A stretch of 64,000 nt of DNA from contig VWZP01007832.1 in NCBI GenBank assembly GCA_013396995.1, positions 2,556,313-2,620,312 of the forward strand, given 5' to 3'. Positions within the stretch are counted from its first letter, which is position 1. Each line of letters begins with the position of its first letter. Of the stretch, positions 38,201 through 51,400 are shown in pieces. The stretch comes from Dicaeum eximium (taxonomy: Eukaryota > Chordata > Aves > Passeriformes > Dicaeidae). The notes under the pieces are model-generated. The model did no database searches. It had not been told where the DNA came from and saw only the letters and a list, made by a program, of their open reading frames with translations. A program made the position numbers and the translations under genes.

Positions 38201-41200
38201 TATTTTTTAAATTCTAACATAAGCTTTTCAACCTCACCAAGTAGAGTAGAAAATACATTTCAAATAGAATTAACGTACATCTTCCCAATAGAAAACTTTC
38301 CCAAAATATTTAGTAACTCAGCATGCAGAGCAGCAGACACCAGCAAGCCATGTTAATCAGTTCTGCTTTATAAAAGCAAACAAGGTGGGGAGGAAGTAAT
38401 GAGACCCTGAAACATCTGTTTGGGGACTTCAAATCCCCTTAGAAGGTTTTGAGTTCTGCCTTAAAGAAACATAACTTCAAAAATATTACAACCAACTGTG
38501 GGAACATTTTATGGCTCTTTAAAAAAAATTAATTATGTAAATATTAGTCTATAAAACATAAATTCCCTCTGCCCTCTTCTTCAGATTTGCTTCTGATATA
38601 AAGGTGTAATCTTCCCTGACATTATAAGCATTCTTTAAGCAAAGAGAAGCTAGATCAGATCAGATCAGCTAGTTTTGCTGAAGGAAGAAAACTATGTTTG
38701 ATTTTTATAAAGCTATATAATTATAGATATTAGGGTATTAATAAACAATCTTAGAACATTATAGGAATGCTGTCATTTAATAACAATGGAATACATAATC
38801 CTGTATTTCACACTGTTAATGGTTCCTTAATTGCTTATAAGGATGTATGCTAAAAGGCTACATAAAATAGTTTCTCCTTCCTACTTAGTGCTGCTTACAG
38901 CAATTGTTCTAAACTGTAGTCTACCATGAAAATAAAATTTGGAATCCTTTTTATTTAGCATATTTGAACAGAGAAGTTAGCTGTTTTGGTCCATTTTAAT
39001 TCTTAATCTGCTTCTGGTTTTCTTTTTAGATAGTTTGCTGTTTGATAATATATTTTTCTTAAGGGATAGGACATGGGGAAAGAAATACTAATGTTTTTGC
39101 TTAGCATGTGGTGTTTCTTTTATTTAGTGTCTTTTTACTTTTTCTTGCCTGTTTATATAATTCCTCTGCTTTTACACTTGAATGTGGTAGTGATTTTGTT
39201 CTGTGTTCTTGGAAATCAGCCTGTTATCCAGCTGTTAAGTCCTATCAGGAAGAGAAATAAGGAGAAAGAAGTGATTCCATTCTAAACTGAAGTTGCTTTA
39301 CACTCTCTCTGGATGGGAAGCTCCAGAGTACTGTCATTTTGGATATACCCATCACTCTCTGTGGTAAAATTTTGAAATAGCCTGAAATAGTCAGTTATAG
39401 CTGTTTGCACAGTAAATGTAGTGCTTCAAAGAGCACTAATCTCTTTCCTAGTTTGCTGTTTAAATTGTAACATGGATTTTTTAATCTTAAATATTTACAG
39501 AAATATTCTGCAGAATCGGTTTTACAGTTTTGGGTTTTTTTACTCACGGAGTAGAGTTTTAAGGCTGGTGGTTTGGCAACAAGTCTGTAGTTCTAAGCCC
39601 CATAGCTTACACTTGGAATAAAGTACAGGGTAGCATAAACATGAATATGTGCAAGTTTCTGCTTATAATCTTTCCTCTATACTGTTATTTAGTCCAGGAA
39701 TATCCAAAAGGAAGTGTAAATGCAGGAATCACTGTGTCTCTTCTGTTAAAAAGTACTGACCTGCAGAGTGAGATCTGTTGGCATTTGTTAACAACAGATA
39801 AACAAAAGTTATTTTTGGTTCATCCTAAGATCTGTACCTCCAGAAACTTGGTATTCCTTCAGTAATTAAATAAGGTAAACAATACAGTAACTAAGTAAGG
39901 TAAGTAATGTTATTTAATATTTTCATAGCATGTTATTAAAAATGTCTGTAGAACCTTTTTGCTATTTAAGAAATCTGTAGCAAGAATAAAGTAGCACTTG
40001 CCCAAGTTTGTGTATTGTCTTCAGCTATGTCCTGACTCTGAAAACTTCTAAAGGTTCCAATTAATGAAAAAATGCATTTGTTTTAATTGCTCTACCTCCT
40101 AGATGCAAACACATACTCTTATAGTTGGTAATTAACCATAGAGAGATTACAAATGAAATTAATTTCTGGTGAGTTCAAGGTGCTGCAGTTTCCTGAAGGA
40201 GAGTAAGGTTGAAAAAAAATCATATCTTTTGAGCCACAACTCTTGAACTACATGGTTTGGTTAAGCATGTTTCCTTCTGGGTTGGATGGGGACCTACACG
40301 ATCATTTGATAGTTCTAGGGATTGAAAAAGTATGTTTATATCTCTTAACAGAGAGTCAGATAAGTCAGCATTTTCATTTCCAAACCCCTGCTTTTCTTCT
40401 ATCATTTCTGTCTTACACAGGAACTGGGACAAGATGAAAACTTGTACATGACCTTAGTTTTAGAGCAACTCGTGTGAAATTCAGAGCACCTGTGTATAAC
40501 AATCTCATGCTTCATTTCAGCAGTTTTACATTGTGCTAGAAATTAGCCTAGATTAACGATTGTAATAAATTGGCAGGTACATGTACTTCTATGTGAAAAT
40601 CATAATCATTTACTTGTATAAATAGTAGTGGGTTTCTTGGAAGACTTGGGAAGCTATTAGTCTGGTTGGGTTTGTGAATACTGGAATTCTCTATCTGATC
40701 AAGTGTCTCTAATATTGATGTTAAAAAGTGACTTCTAAGTTCTGCCTTTCAGGCAGAATGCTTTTATTTGTCTGTTTAATTGCATTGTGGATTCCTTTGC
40801 CTTAGAAAAAAATTAAGTATAACAGAAATTTATTTTGTTCTATGGTCAAACTGCTTTTGACATTTTTCAGGAGGAAAACATATGATCTAAGTGTGAAAAT
40901 GCTTGATTCCTTCAAATATTTTTATTCTGTTTAATCATTTGCAAAATAATGCTGCTGCTGCTTTTTATTGGCTGTGAGTCCTTTTAAGGGGTGGAGTTGA
41001 GTTTGAAGCCTTCAGGCTTTATGGAAATACTTTATCTACAAGAAACATGCCTCCTAATTTAATTTCCACCTGACATGTAGACTGCGTGGAACAGATTGTG
41101 CATGGCAAGCTGAAATTGGTTATTAAGCACTGGATCTGTGCAATGTGAAAGTGAGTTTTATTCTCTTTACAGGCAAGGTGGTTCTGGGAAGCATATTTTC

Positions 41201-44200
41201 GATCAATGAAAGCAATTGCTCTCGCTACTCTTCAGATTATCAATGATAGAATTTACCCATATGCTGCCATTTCTTATGAAGAATGGAATGATCCCCCAGC
41301 TGTGGTAAGTAAATTCGTTTGATTTACTCATAAAACAAATTGTGGTTTTGGTTTTTTTTTTCCTCTTATGAAAGGTATGTGCTATGAAACTTGGTAATAA
41401 TTCTGTGTATGAGTTTGTGTGTGTATGTGTTGTGCTGGTAACTTGCACAGATGAAGCTAATATATTTTTATGACAACTGGCAAAATAACTAGCAGTTTGT
41501 TCTATGTCCTGGCACTAAGATGAGAACTTTGAACTTTTGCTATTGCAAACATTAAATTGCTTCTTTGTTTATATATTTATTTATTTATTTTTCCTTGGTA
41601 CACTCACACTCACACACACACACACACATTCTCTTTTCTTCATTTCTATTTAATTCAGGGAGAGTTTGGAGCACTGTATATATTTGGGCACGATCTGTAT
41701 GACAGCAGAGAAAATAGTGGAAATGCTGAAGGTCTCAAAAAATCTGCAGGGATCTTTCATGTAATTTTGTTGAAATAGCTAATTATTCTTATGCCTACAT
41801 TTTTCTCCATGTTATTTCTTAACAATTTCTCTTATACAGAAGCTGATGATCAAAGTTTTACTGTGGTTTTTTTTTGCCTGTTTTTGGTTTAATTTAAAGT
41901 TTCACTGGTTGAACTCACTTCTGTTAAGAAAAAACAGTGCAGTATTAATTAACCTCCTGCACCATGCAGCTGGTTCTGATTTTTTACTATATAAAAGCCT
42001 GTAGATGATTTTCACTCATAATCAGTTAATTTTCTCTGTGTCAAATTATAAAAAATAGTTTTGTTTTACTAATAAAACTAAATTTGTTAACTGTCTTGCT
42101 TTATGATAGTTTAGAGAAAGAAAGCTGGGTAGGAGTACTGGGTAGGAGGAATAAAGTGTGTTTTACTTTAAACTCTTCAGACCCATGGGGTGTGAACAGT
42201 TGCTGATGAAGAGTTAGAAGCTCATTTCTGTGCTTCAGAAGTTGTGTTTCCATTGCCGAGCCAAAGGCATTAAAAATCTCCTCTTGTCATTTCTTGGAGA
42301 GGAAATGTAGCCCTGGTCAGTATTTAAGGAAGAAATTAATCTGCACAAGTGTGTACTCCACAAGAAGGGAATCAGAATATCTTAACAGCTTTACAATTAT
42401 GGTAGCAGAACCAAGCAACTTTAAACACAGTGAAATGAAGAAAATGCTTTAAGGATTACTCAATCTTTAAAGGGAATTTAAAAACATCTCCTGGATTCTC
42501 TCCTGTACTTTTTTTTAAAAATAAATGCACTAGTCAGAGTTTCAAAGTTGTCTGCTTGTTGAGCAATAGTAATCCACTTGAGCCTGTGTCTCATCTAGCT
42601 CCTGCCTAATATCCACTCAGCACTGTTACAATTTCTAGTCAGCCTGGATGAAACATTGGAGTTGGAAGGACTTAAATATGTAGGTTTGAGGTAGCAGAAA
42701 ATGGCAACTGTATCTTCTAACTTGGTTAAGAAGGCAAAGTAACTAATGTCCTTTTTGTTTACAAGGAAATTGCTACATTCTTCTCTAAATAAACTCTGTG
42801 ACTGAAGCTTTTAAAAAAAATTATTTCAGGTCAGTCTCAGGGCAAGGATATAGCTAATTCTTAAAATAAGCACCTGTGAGTTAACATTAATACCACAATG
42901 AAAATTATGAATAACTGTCATAAAGTCTTATGTTACTGGCCAGAACTAAGCTCCAAAACTTGCTATGCGTATTCTGCCTTCAAACTCAGCCGACTGCAGC
43001 CAGTTCCTTTAGCTCTGCTTGTTGTTCCATGTGGTGTTGTGGTCAGGAGGGATTCAGTGCAGTGCTCCTCTGTCCACTTTTGTTCCTGTTATGTGGTTTC
43101 GATAGGAGCACAAAGGTGCAGAAAGAGTATGTAGGAGCTGTGGGCACGTTAACAAGAGGTGCAGAGCTGCAGTCACTGTTTTAAGGGCTTACTGAAATTA
43201 GCTATACATTTCTTTAATCAGTGCAAGGCTGTTCATAGAGCTCAGATCCCTGTGCTCTGAATAGTGAAGTTTTGAAAATGAGAGTACAGATTTGCCTGTG
43301 AAATACCTATACAGGAAAATGCCAGCTTTAAGGGGTTTGTGAATTTACTTGCTAGGACAAATTCACCTATCTAACAGAAAGAAGAGCTTGCTGTACAAGA
43401 TCATTATGCAGAGAAGGATACTTAGAAAGAACTCTTGGCCGTGGTTGCTTACTTGCCTACTTCCTTGATTTAAGGTGGGGGGTTTTTTGTGTGTGCTTAT
43501 AGGGGTTAATTTTGCTTAGTAAGTCACTAGAATCCTGAGAAGTAACAGAAAATGTCTGGTAAAACATCCAGGTTACTAATTGTTGTGCTGCTCAATTGTT
43601 ACAAGTGCTTCAGGTGTTAGGCAAAGCAGTGTAACCATTATTTCTACTTTGACAATTAGAATGGGTCATAACTCTCCAAGGTGCACGTTACACTTTGCAT
43701 TTTGTTGAAGTATTGTAGCTTCATGTGTTTGCTTCCACAATTAGATTCATTCCCAAAGCAGCAGTCCTGCACTCTTCTACAATTGGGTAACAGTTTCTTC
43801 TTTCATATGCAGCCTTTTTTTTTGATATTTCACTTGTGTTGAATTAGCCAAAATAATGTTCCTTGTATAAAACTTACCAGGAAAGAGAAAAAAGAGAGTG
43901 GGAGTGTGTGCAAGGGAGGGACTGGGTGGCTTGAAGGCTGCTTTTTTTGGCATTAGTTTGACTTATATTGGCTCAAAATATTAGTAAGACTGTTGCCTGA
44001 GTATCTTCACCAGAGTGTCGATCCAGCAGTAGTACAGGAGGGTGTTTTTCCAGGAGGGAGTATACAGCATGCAGAAGATAAAGATAATTCCATACTTAGT
44101 ACATTGCACAGGGGAAGTGATCCAAGCAGTTTTATGTGTTTTTATGGGCTGAGTGAAGACTGTTGGCCTTTCTCAAGCAAAAAAAAAGTAATAAAGTGGA

Positions 44201-47200
44201 TTATTTTTCTACTCATTCACTGTCCTGTTGAGGAAATGGAAGGCTAGTAGCATATAACATGCTAGTATGTTATGGAATAATACTTTGAATAAAAATACAT
44301 TATGACATATTTCCTCCTTTTAATGAAGAGGAGCAAATGGTACTTTTGGGGCCTAAAATTCATTGCTGGACTACTTGAGCCCTTTATGTCTCAGACAGTC
44401 TTTTGATGCAAGCATAGGAGTTTAATGTCTTTTGTATTTTTTGGCCCAACCATTATCCATTAGGCAGAGACAATCAGTTACATCCAAGTAAGCCAGAAAA
44501 TGACTGATTCTATGGTGTATGTTTTGATGGTTACCAGTTTGGGCTGGATTAGAAATAATGACTTAGGCTTGAGATGTGATCTGTTACCTTCAATTAAGTA
44601 CTTTGTTATGCTCTAATAGAGGTAAATTACTTCCTCACTTATGCTTCGTTGTAGATTGCTTAAATTTTCCTCTTTGCCTTATACCTCACTAATATATATG
44701 GGTTTCTGAAAAGTGAGCAAGACAAGTTTTTTTCAGAATTCTTCAGCTGCTTTTGTTGAAATTCTTTCAGGCATGTTTATAATGTAGACCTATGAAACAT
44801 TAGATGGTTTTTTTGTCAGGGGCTGCCTTTGAGCTCTGACCTTGGATGATACAGAGCAGAGCTTAATAATCACTTGAGAATATCAGTATGTGAACAATAA
44901 ACATACCAAGATTTCATTTCTTCCAGTGAGGCAGAAAACAGCACCATCATTTGGTGTAAGCTAAAATAGCAGAATTATCTTAGTGCCCAGAATGCCATTC
45001 ATTTAGCAAAGCCTAAGTAGGATGTTCATTTACAGAATACTTTGTGGGTCCTGCTGATTACTAGGCACTTGACACTTGTTAAAAAGTTAAACTATTCCTA
45101 ACCTCTTTGACTAATATTTTATAGTCCTCAGTCTACAGATAATGCTACTGTTATAACTGTGCTTCTCTCCTAGTACCGTTTGGCATCTCCAAAGCATTAA
45201 GCAAATATCCGCATACACTTTTTTATCTACCTGTAAATGAGAACAAGCTAGCATTTTCTGGGCAGTGCATATTTTTTCCATTGAACAATATTATATTTCT
45301 GTTTCTGCTGTATTTTCCAGCTACTTGTGTGATGGTTTCAATCAGCTGGATCAAATCTTGCTTTCTTTATGATGTTAGAAGATAGGTATTCTTTTTTATA
45401 TTAAATAAATTTCAGTTTATTGATTTTTTTTTTGGTGTTGGTATTATGGACTGGTTGAATATCCCACATGTATTCAGAAGTAAACATTGGTATTTTTATG
45501 TGAGTGTGAAACATGTTTTAAGAATTGGTTCTTTAATTTACCTGCCCAGAGGTTAGGATACTTTTCTTACACAGTGGATTATTCTACACTAGATAGAAGT
45601 TCCTGTCTGTCTTGTGGGTGATTTTTTATCTGAGGAGGGTTTAAGATCTTCATTAAAACATAAAGGCCACTGCAGCTTCGTTTGTAATTCTGTTGGGTGT
45701 AAGCACTTGGGTTGGCTCTGGACAAGTAGGGAGGGTTAATTCCTTTGGGTTTGCCCTGTGACCACTTGAGGATGGGAAGCATGATGAAATACTTTCTCAA
45801 AGTATTGAGTAGAAACTTACCATAAATAATTGGAGAAAAATAGAATAAATCAAGGCTTTTTTTGGTCTGGTAACTCATAATTGAAACCATGTTGAGGTTA
45901 GATTGATTTTAAGAACAACCCAGCTGAAAAAGCCTTAACCACAGTGGCAGGGGATATATCTCTGTTTTGCTTAGATGTATAGAACTGCTCAGCTACTAAG
46001 TTGAGCATGCTGTTGTCTTTACCTCTGTGCTTTTAAAAGACAGTAAATTGTTGTTCAGGCTATGTGGTTTCACTAATACCTAGTTTACAACAAGCACCTA
46101 GCCTACAAGCAGGCTAAGTTTTGAAAATAAAATACACAGGTGGGAAAGCTCACTGTCTTGTTCATGGCAGCAGTGAAATTTTAGTCTTTTTAAGTGCTGT
46201 TGCTCCATTTTCCCGCTAAATGATAGCTGGGAAGTTCTTGATTCTTCTTTAATATGGAACATCTTACACAGCCTTGTTTTCCCAGAGACCATTCTGTGAT
46301 GTAGTTTCTAATGTGTCTACTGTACCTTTCTTCAAGTCTCTTTCAATGGTGAGCAACCAGGTAAGAAGTTTTGGGACAGGACCGAGTCTTTGTTTCCTCT
46401 GATGCTTTACCAGTATCTTTGAGGCTCCACAGAATTTAGATATTAAGATTGTCCATTTCTCAGTCCAGTTGTGTTCATTGATGTCGTGAAGCTCCCACCT
46501 ATCTCCCTTCTGTACCCTGCTAAGAAAGGTCTCTTATAAACTTGCCTGCTGAGTTGAACCTGAAGACTCTACATCAAATCCAGCCTGAAGCCTCCCACAT
46601 CATGAGAATTCAGCTTCCTCGATACATTGTCCTTCATGTATTTATTTTTCCTAAAGTAGAATCAGGTTGTTTTTAATGACCAAGGGGGAGGACAATATTT
46701 TGTTGAGCTATAGTAAAGGGAGGTGCCTTGTTTCTAAAGCATTATTATGCATGCACACTTGTAGAAAGCATGCACAGGACAGCTGCAGCAGTCTGAATCC
46801 TTATGCATACATAACCATTCCTGACTTCTCCCCTCTTCCAGCTTCAGGCTGTTCCCAAGTTCTCACTGTCACTCACATTCCAGTACTTTGGATTTTCATA
46901 TGAGCTGCAAAGAGCTGTCAGACAACTGAGGCTGTGAGACTTTAGAGACATGAAATTACTCTTAGGAAACTAGCATTTCAATTTGATCCTTTTTGCCCAT
47001 AAAAATGATTCACAGCAAGTAACCTATTAATCTTGGATTAATTATCCTGGCTCTTCTAATGATATTAGCTGGGATGGTGATAGTGAAGGGTTGTCTTATC
47101 CATAGCTGAGTGTCAGCACTTTGTCAAAGAAAGGTGATGGATGGTCAATCTGCTGTTGCTGTTTGCTCTCCTCTCTGAGAGTGAAAGTTCCTGTGAATTT

Positions 47201-48433
47201 CCATCAAGAATGTTAATAAAGATGGGAATGGAGCAAATGTGCCTTCATCACTTGGTTGCTTGAGCAGGGGCTGGGAGAACCCATCCCTATGTCATTAGCC
47301 ATTTCATGCTTTGCTGCCATAATGGAGATTTAATTAGGTTGCTGTTGTATTAATTGCCTGTATGGTTTGCTTTTCCCAAGCAGAAATCTGGAAGACTTTA
47401 GCAAATTATGGAGGCTTGAATTTGCCTGATTTCCTGCAGAAAGTGGGGTCAATAGGTCTCAGACTGTAGACACACTCTTCAGGCAGGCAGCAGGGGGTTG
47501 GCTCTTAATGGCACTTGAGAGATGCTTAATTGCCTTTTTGAAATGTTTTTCTCAAATGAGAGGCATGGTTCTCCCATCCATTAGTGTGTGTCTACAGGCT
47601 TTTCCCTCCCTCCATCATCCTTTAGTAGGTGCAGAAGCAAAACCTCCTTAAAAGTTGGCTTATTTTTCCTAAGTTATGACCAGCAAGGAAGAATTTTCTT
47701 GCCTTTCTGAAAGTAGTAGAAGTTGGGATTTAAGGAATGTATCTAAAATTTAAGTTTATAAGAGAAATTCATGACCATTTTGGGTACATATGCATGTGCT
47801 TGCACACATATGCATGATATTTTTCTTCCTGTAAAATAGTCTTAGATTATGGAAAAGGAATAATGCTTTTCAAAATATATTATAGCAAGCAATTTGTTAG
47901 GAAGTGCTGTGGACAGAGAGAAAACGTTTCTAGAAAAACTTCAAATGGGAGCCATTAATCTAGGTAGTAATTCTCACCCCTGAGTAATAAATAGAACATT
48001 GTCTGCAGATGGCTCTACCAATTATTTCTTCTTGTAGGACAGAAACATAATATTTTCTTGGCACTCTGATTATGATGTTAGACCTCTGTTTCAAGTATTA
48101 ATGAAAAGAGGTTTCTGAGACTTGTGTTAAGAAGCTGCTTGACATTACCAGGGTCATTCAGATAATAGCAGTCTTGGGGTGGGGGTTGTGTGGAAACAAG
48201 TCTGTAGTAAAGCTTTAATGAGGTGGATTATGCTCTGGTAACATTTAGATTGTGATTTGCTGTAGGAATTATTGAAACTACAGCAAAATCAGAGAGCTGT
48301 CCCCATCTGCCACTAGTCATCTTGTACAACTAGCAAAATATGTACAAAAGCTTTAGTTTTAGAAAATATAATAATCTGAAAGCAGATTTTTCTCTGCACA
48401 TATCAGTTGCTGAAGTAATGGATGTATATTTTC

Positions 48434-48468
<35 letters not shown>

Positions 48469-51400
48469 TGAAATATATATATATACTCCTACTGACAGGT
48501 CCTTGCCTAGAACATAGTCCTAGACCATCCTGGACAAAAGAGTGTGCCAATGCTGTGCTTAACTTTTCCACCTCACATATTTATCCTCTCTTCAGTTTTG
48601 ATTTGTCCATAGAAGGAAATCATATTCACATCATATTTTTTTTCTACTTCACCAAAATGTTGTGATGTCTTTCAGTAAATAGGCTCTTTATTCTCCTCAT
48701 CCTTGAAGTCACTGTAGTTAGAGGTGTTTAACCATTAAATGTGAGGAAGGTGATTGTTGTGTGTATAAAGTTAACCAAAGACTAAAGAGGGAAACAGAAA
48801 ATTTCAACGTTTACTTCCTACAAATATGACCTTGTAACTCAGTCTGTAAAAAAACCAATTTGCTTTACTCCTGATACAAGCAGGCTTATGGTATGAGTTT
48901 AGCTGGAGAATTTCACAGTATTTCTGTAAACTGCTGGCAGTTGCTAACCTCTTACAAGTATTCATAGTTTTTACAGGCTAGGATTCAAAACTTCCTTGCA
49001 AAACAGCATCACTCAGTTTCTGCTTTCCCAACTCCCCTTTTCACCTTGTCCCAAAGGGTTTGGTTTTTCCCTTTGCTCCTCTGTCCGACCCCTGCTTGGA
49101 ACATCAGTTGGAATGGAAAATTTGAGACTAAAATGCTGGTGTTTTCATTCTTGTCAAATGGTCCCTTCACTGCTTCCTCCCCCATGTTGTCAGCTCCAAA
49201 AGGGGTTGGCACATTCAGTGGGAATGTAGTTGTCTGTCTTGGCTTTTGCCATTTGGGCTGGCTTCCCTATGCTGTGTATTGAAGGAAGACCTTTAAAGTC
49301 TTGAAAGGGATGCTCTAATTAAAATTCACAAGGAACAGATAACTCTGAAATTAATCTTTGAATCTCATGTCTTTTAAATTTTTTTTAATGTAATAGGTTG
49401 TTTTTTTCCACCATTGAACAAACTTTGTGGAAGCTAAGCTAGTACGTTGCTCCTCTTTGTGCCTGCTTTTTCCCTTTTTGCTTGGGTGCACGTTTTATGC
49501 CAAGTTTGTGGGTTTGTTCCTTTGGTTTTGCTGTTGTTAACACTTTTTCACTCTGAAATTGTAGTGCTGATTATGTTTCTCTTTGCTTATTGAGCCCTGA
49601 CCATAAATATAAATGTCTTGAAATAATGATTAGTGAATGAGAATTGAACTGTGCTAGCTGGGTTCAATTCACCTTGGTTTTCCTTCTCCACAAATCTATC
49701 TGCTTCTTCCACTTTAGTTTTTACTTTAATCTCTATTTGGTTGCAACATTACAGCTAGACAAAAATGAAAATTGAAATAAGAAAGAGATTGGAATAAAGG
49801 TTTTGAGAAATTGCCAAAGTCAGAATTGGAGAGTCAGTCTGCCTGATCTGAGCAAAATACAAATCTGATGGTTAGGGCCTGGCTATATGAATTACTCCAT
49901 ACTGTGATAATTTACTTTAATCAAATTGCTTTGCCATTTTCTTGTTTTCCTTCACAGAAATGGAGCAGTGTGAGCAACCCACTCTTCCTTCCCCTGATCC
50001 CACCTCAGTCCCAGGGTTTCACAGCCGTGGTTCTGACCTATGACCGAGTGGAGAGCCTTTTCCGAGTTATCACCGAGGTGTCGAAAGTGCCCAGTCTATC
50101 CAAGTTGTTGGTAGTCTGGAACAACCAGAATAAGAATCCACCAGAAGGTAAAAACCCATGGGAGGGGTGGTGGAGGAAGGTGAAACTGGGCATAGCATGT
50201 CTATGGACAGCTGTTACAGAATGACCTCTCTTCTACATCATTTCTGTTCAAGAAGTATTTCATGGTTCTTTCGTGTTTGAAAGTGAAATAAGAGAAGCCA
50301 ACGTGGATGACAAGAACAAAAGGATACCAGTGATTGTGCTGCTAACTTCTGAATCAAAAGTTATAAATACAATATTACAGAAATATTTCTGTCCTTAACA
50401 TTTTTGGAGAGAATAGTAAGGAGAAGCCTACTACTTTTTTGATCTGTCAATACTTGCTTTTATTTCTTTGTAGACAGACTTTCATCACAGTGTATATACT
50501 TCTTCTGCTGGACTGTTTCTAGTGAATGTGGTTCAAAGCAGCAAAGTAGTTTGAATGCTTGGAGCTATAAAATAAGTGAATATTTTGATTGATTGAGGAA
50601 ATGAAAATTTGGGACATTTCAGGTGTCCAAAATGGAGTTTCCATACCACTAGAATATCTTGTGAAAATGCTGATGCTTGCCCAGTAAAACAATACAGAAG
50701 TGCCTGTTTGAAAATATTTCTGTTTCCAACACATATGGTATACTGTGCTGCTCTGTGTAGTATGTGAGTGAGTCTGGTGTCATCTGCATGGTTTTAATTT
50801 ATTTTTTTAAATTTGTGGTTATTTTAAAATGAGGACTCATTCACAGGCATTTTCCTGAGTTATTTATATGTGTGGACTTTTGGACCAAGGTTTGGTTTCA
50901 AAGGTATATTACTCCAGTGTGAATTCAGTGCTGTAAATCTCTCAATTATTTTATTTTCAGTAGCTAGGTGTGCTTTGCCAGCCTGGCATACTGCTGTACT
51001 GTATCTCCTTGTGCCAGGACCTCAGTCTCAGTCTGCCCGGTCCTCACAGCTTGCTGCCTACATTTTCAAACCCAAGATCCATATCCCATGGTTTTTTGTC
51101 TCCTTCTGTGCAACATCATTGCACACTCCATGGGCTAACTTGGTTAACTGTGTCTAACCAAGTCCCTTCTTTCCCATCCCCAGGCTCCCAGCCTCATGAG
51201 ACCATGCTGCTCCTAATCTTTTCCCAGGTCCTCAGTTGGAAACACATGTCCTGAAATTAGTGAAGTCCATTATGAAATCACCATGGAATAAATGGGAGGT
51301 CTTGTCCCATGTAAGGGAAGCTAGCTTGGCCTTTGGTAATCCTCTCCAGTGCTAGACAGACTCTCCAATGCTGCTCGTCTTATTTCTGTGCTTGCTGTTC

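Larger units (their letters stand above)
23357..41172 (+). other. EXT2: EXT2 intron, 17.8 kb (largest in window)
   Basis: No coding exon or mobile element was recognised. Low-complexity pieces are a poly-A run near 24715-24729, (GTTT)n at 26875-26905, a G-free A/C tract at 33290-33356 and a T run near 35107. A region at about 28670-29460 looks less repetitive and motif-rich and may be a conserved non-coding element. Confidence 0.65.
41305..49957 (+). other. EXT2: EXT2 intron, 8.7 kb
   Basis: No gene was found. It contains a tetranucleotide run and a CA microsatellite near 41574-41628, an AT microsatellite at 48437-48485, and a homeodomain-motif-rich stretch at about 47030-47640 that may be a conserved element. 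Confidence 0.65.

Noticed and set aside
41557..41778. 73-codon frame with a Thr-His repeat
   Set aside because: It is the CA microsatellite translated, with random flanks.
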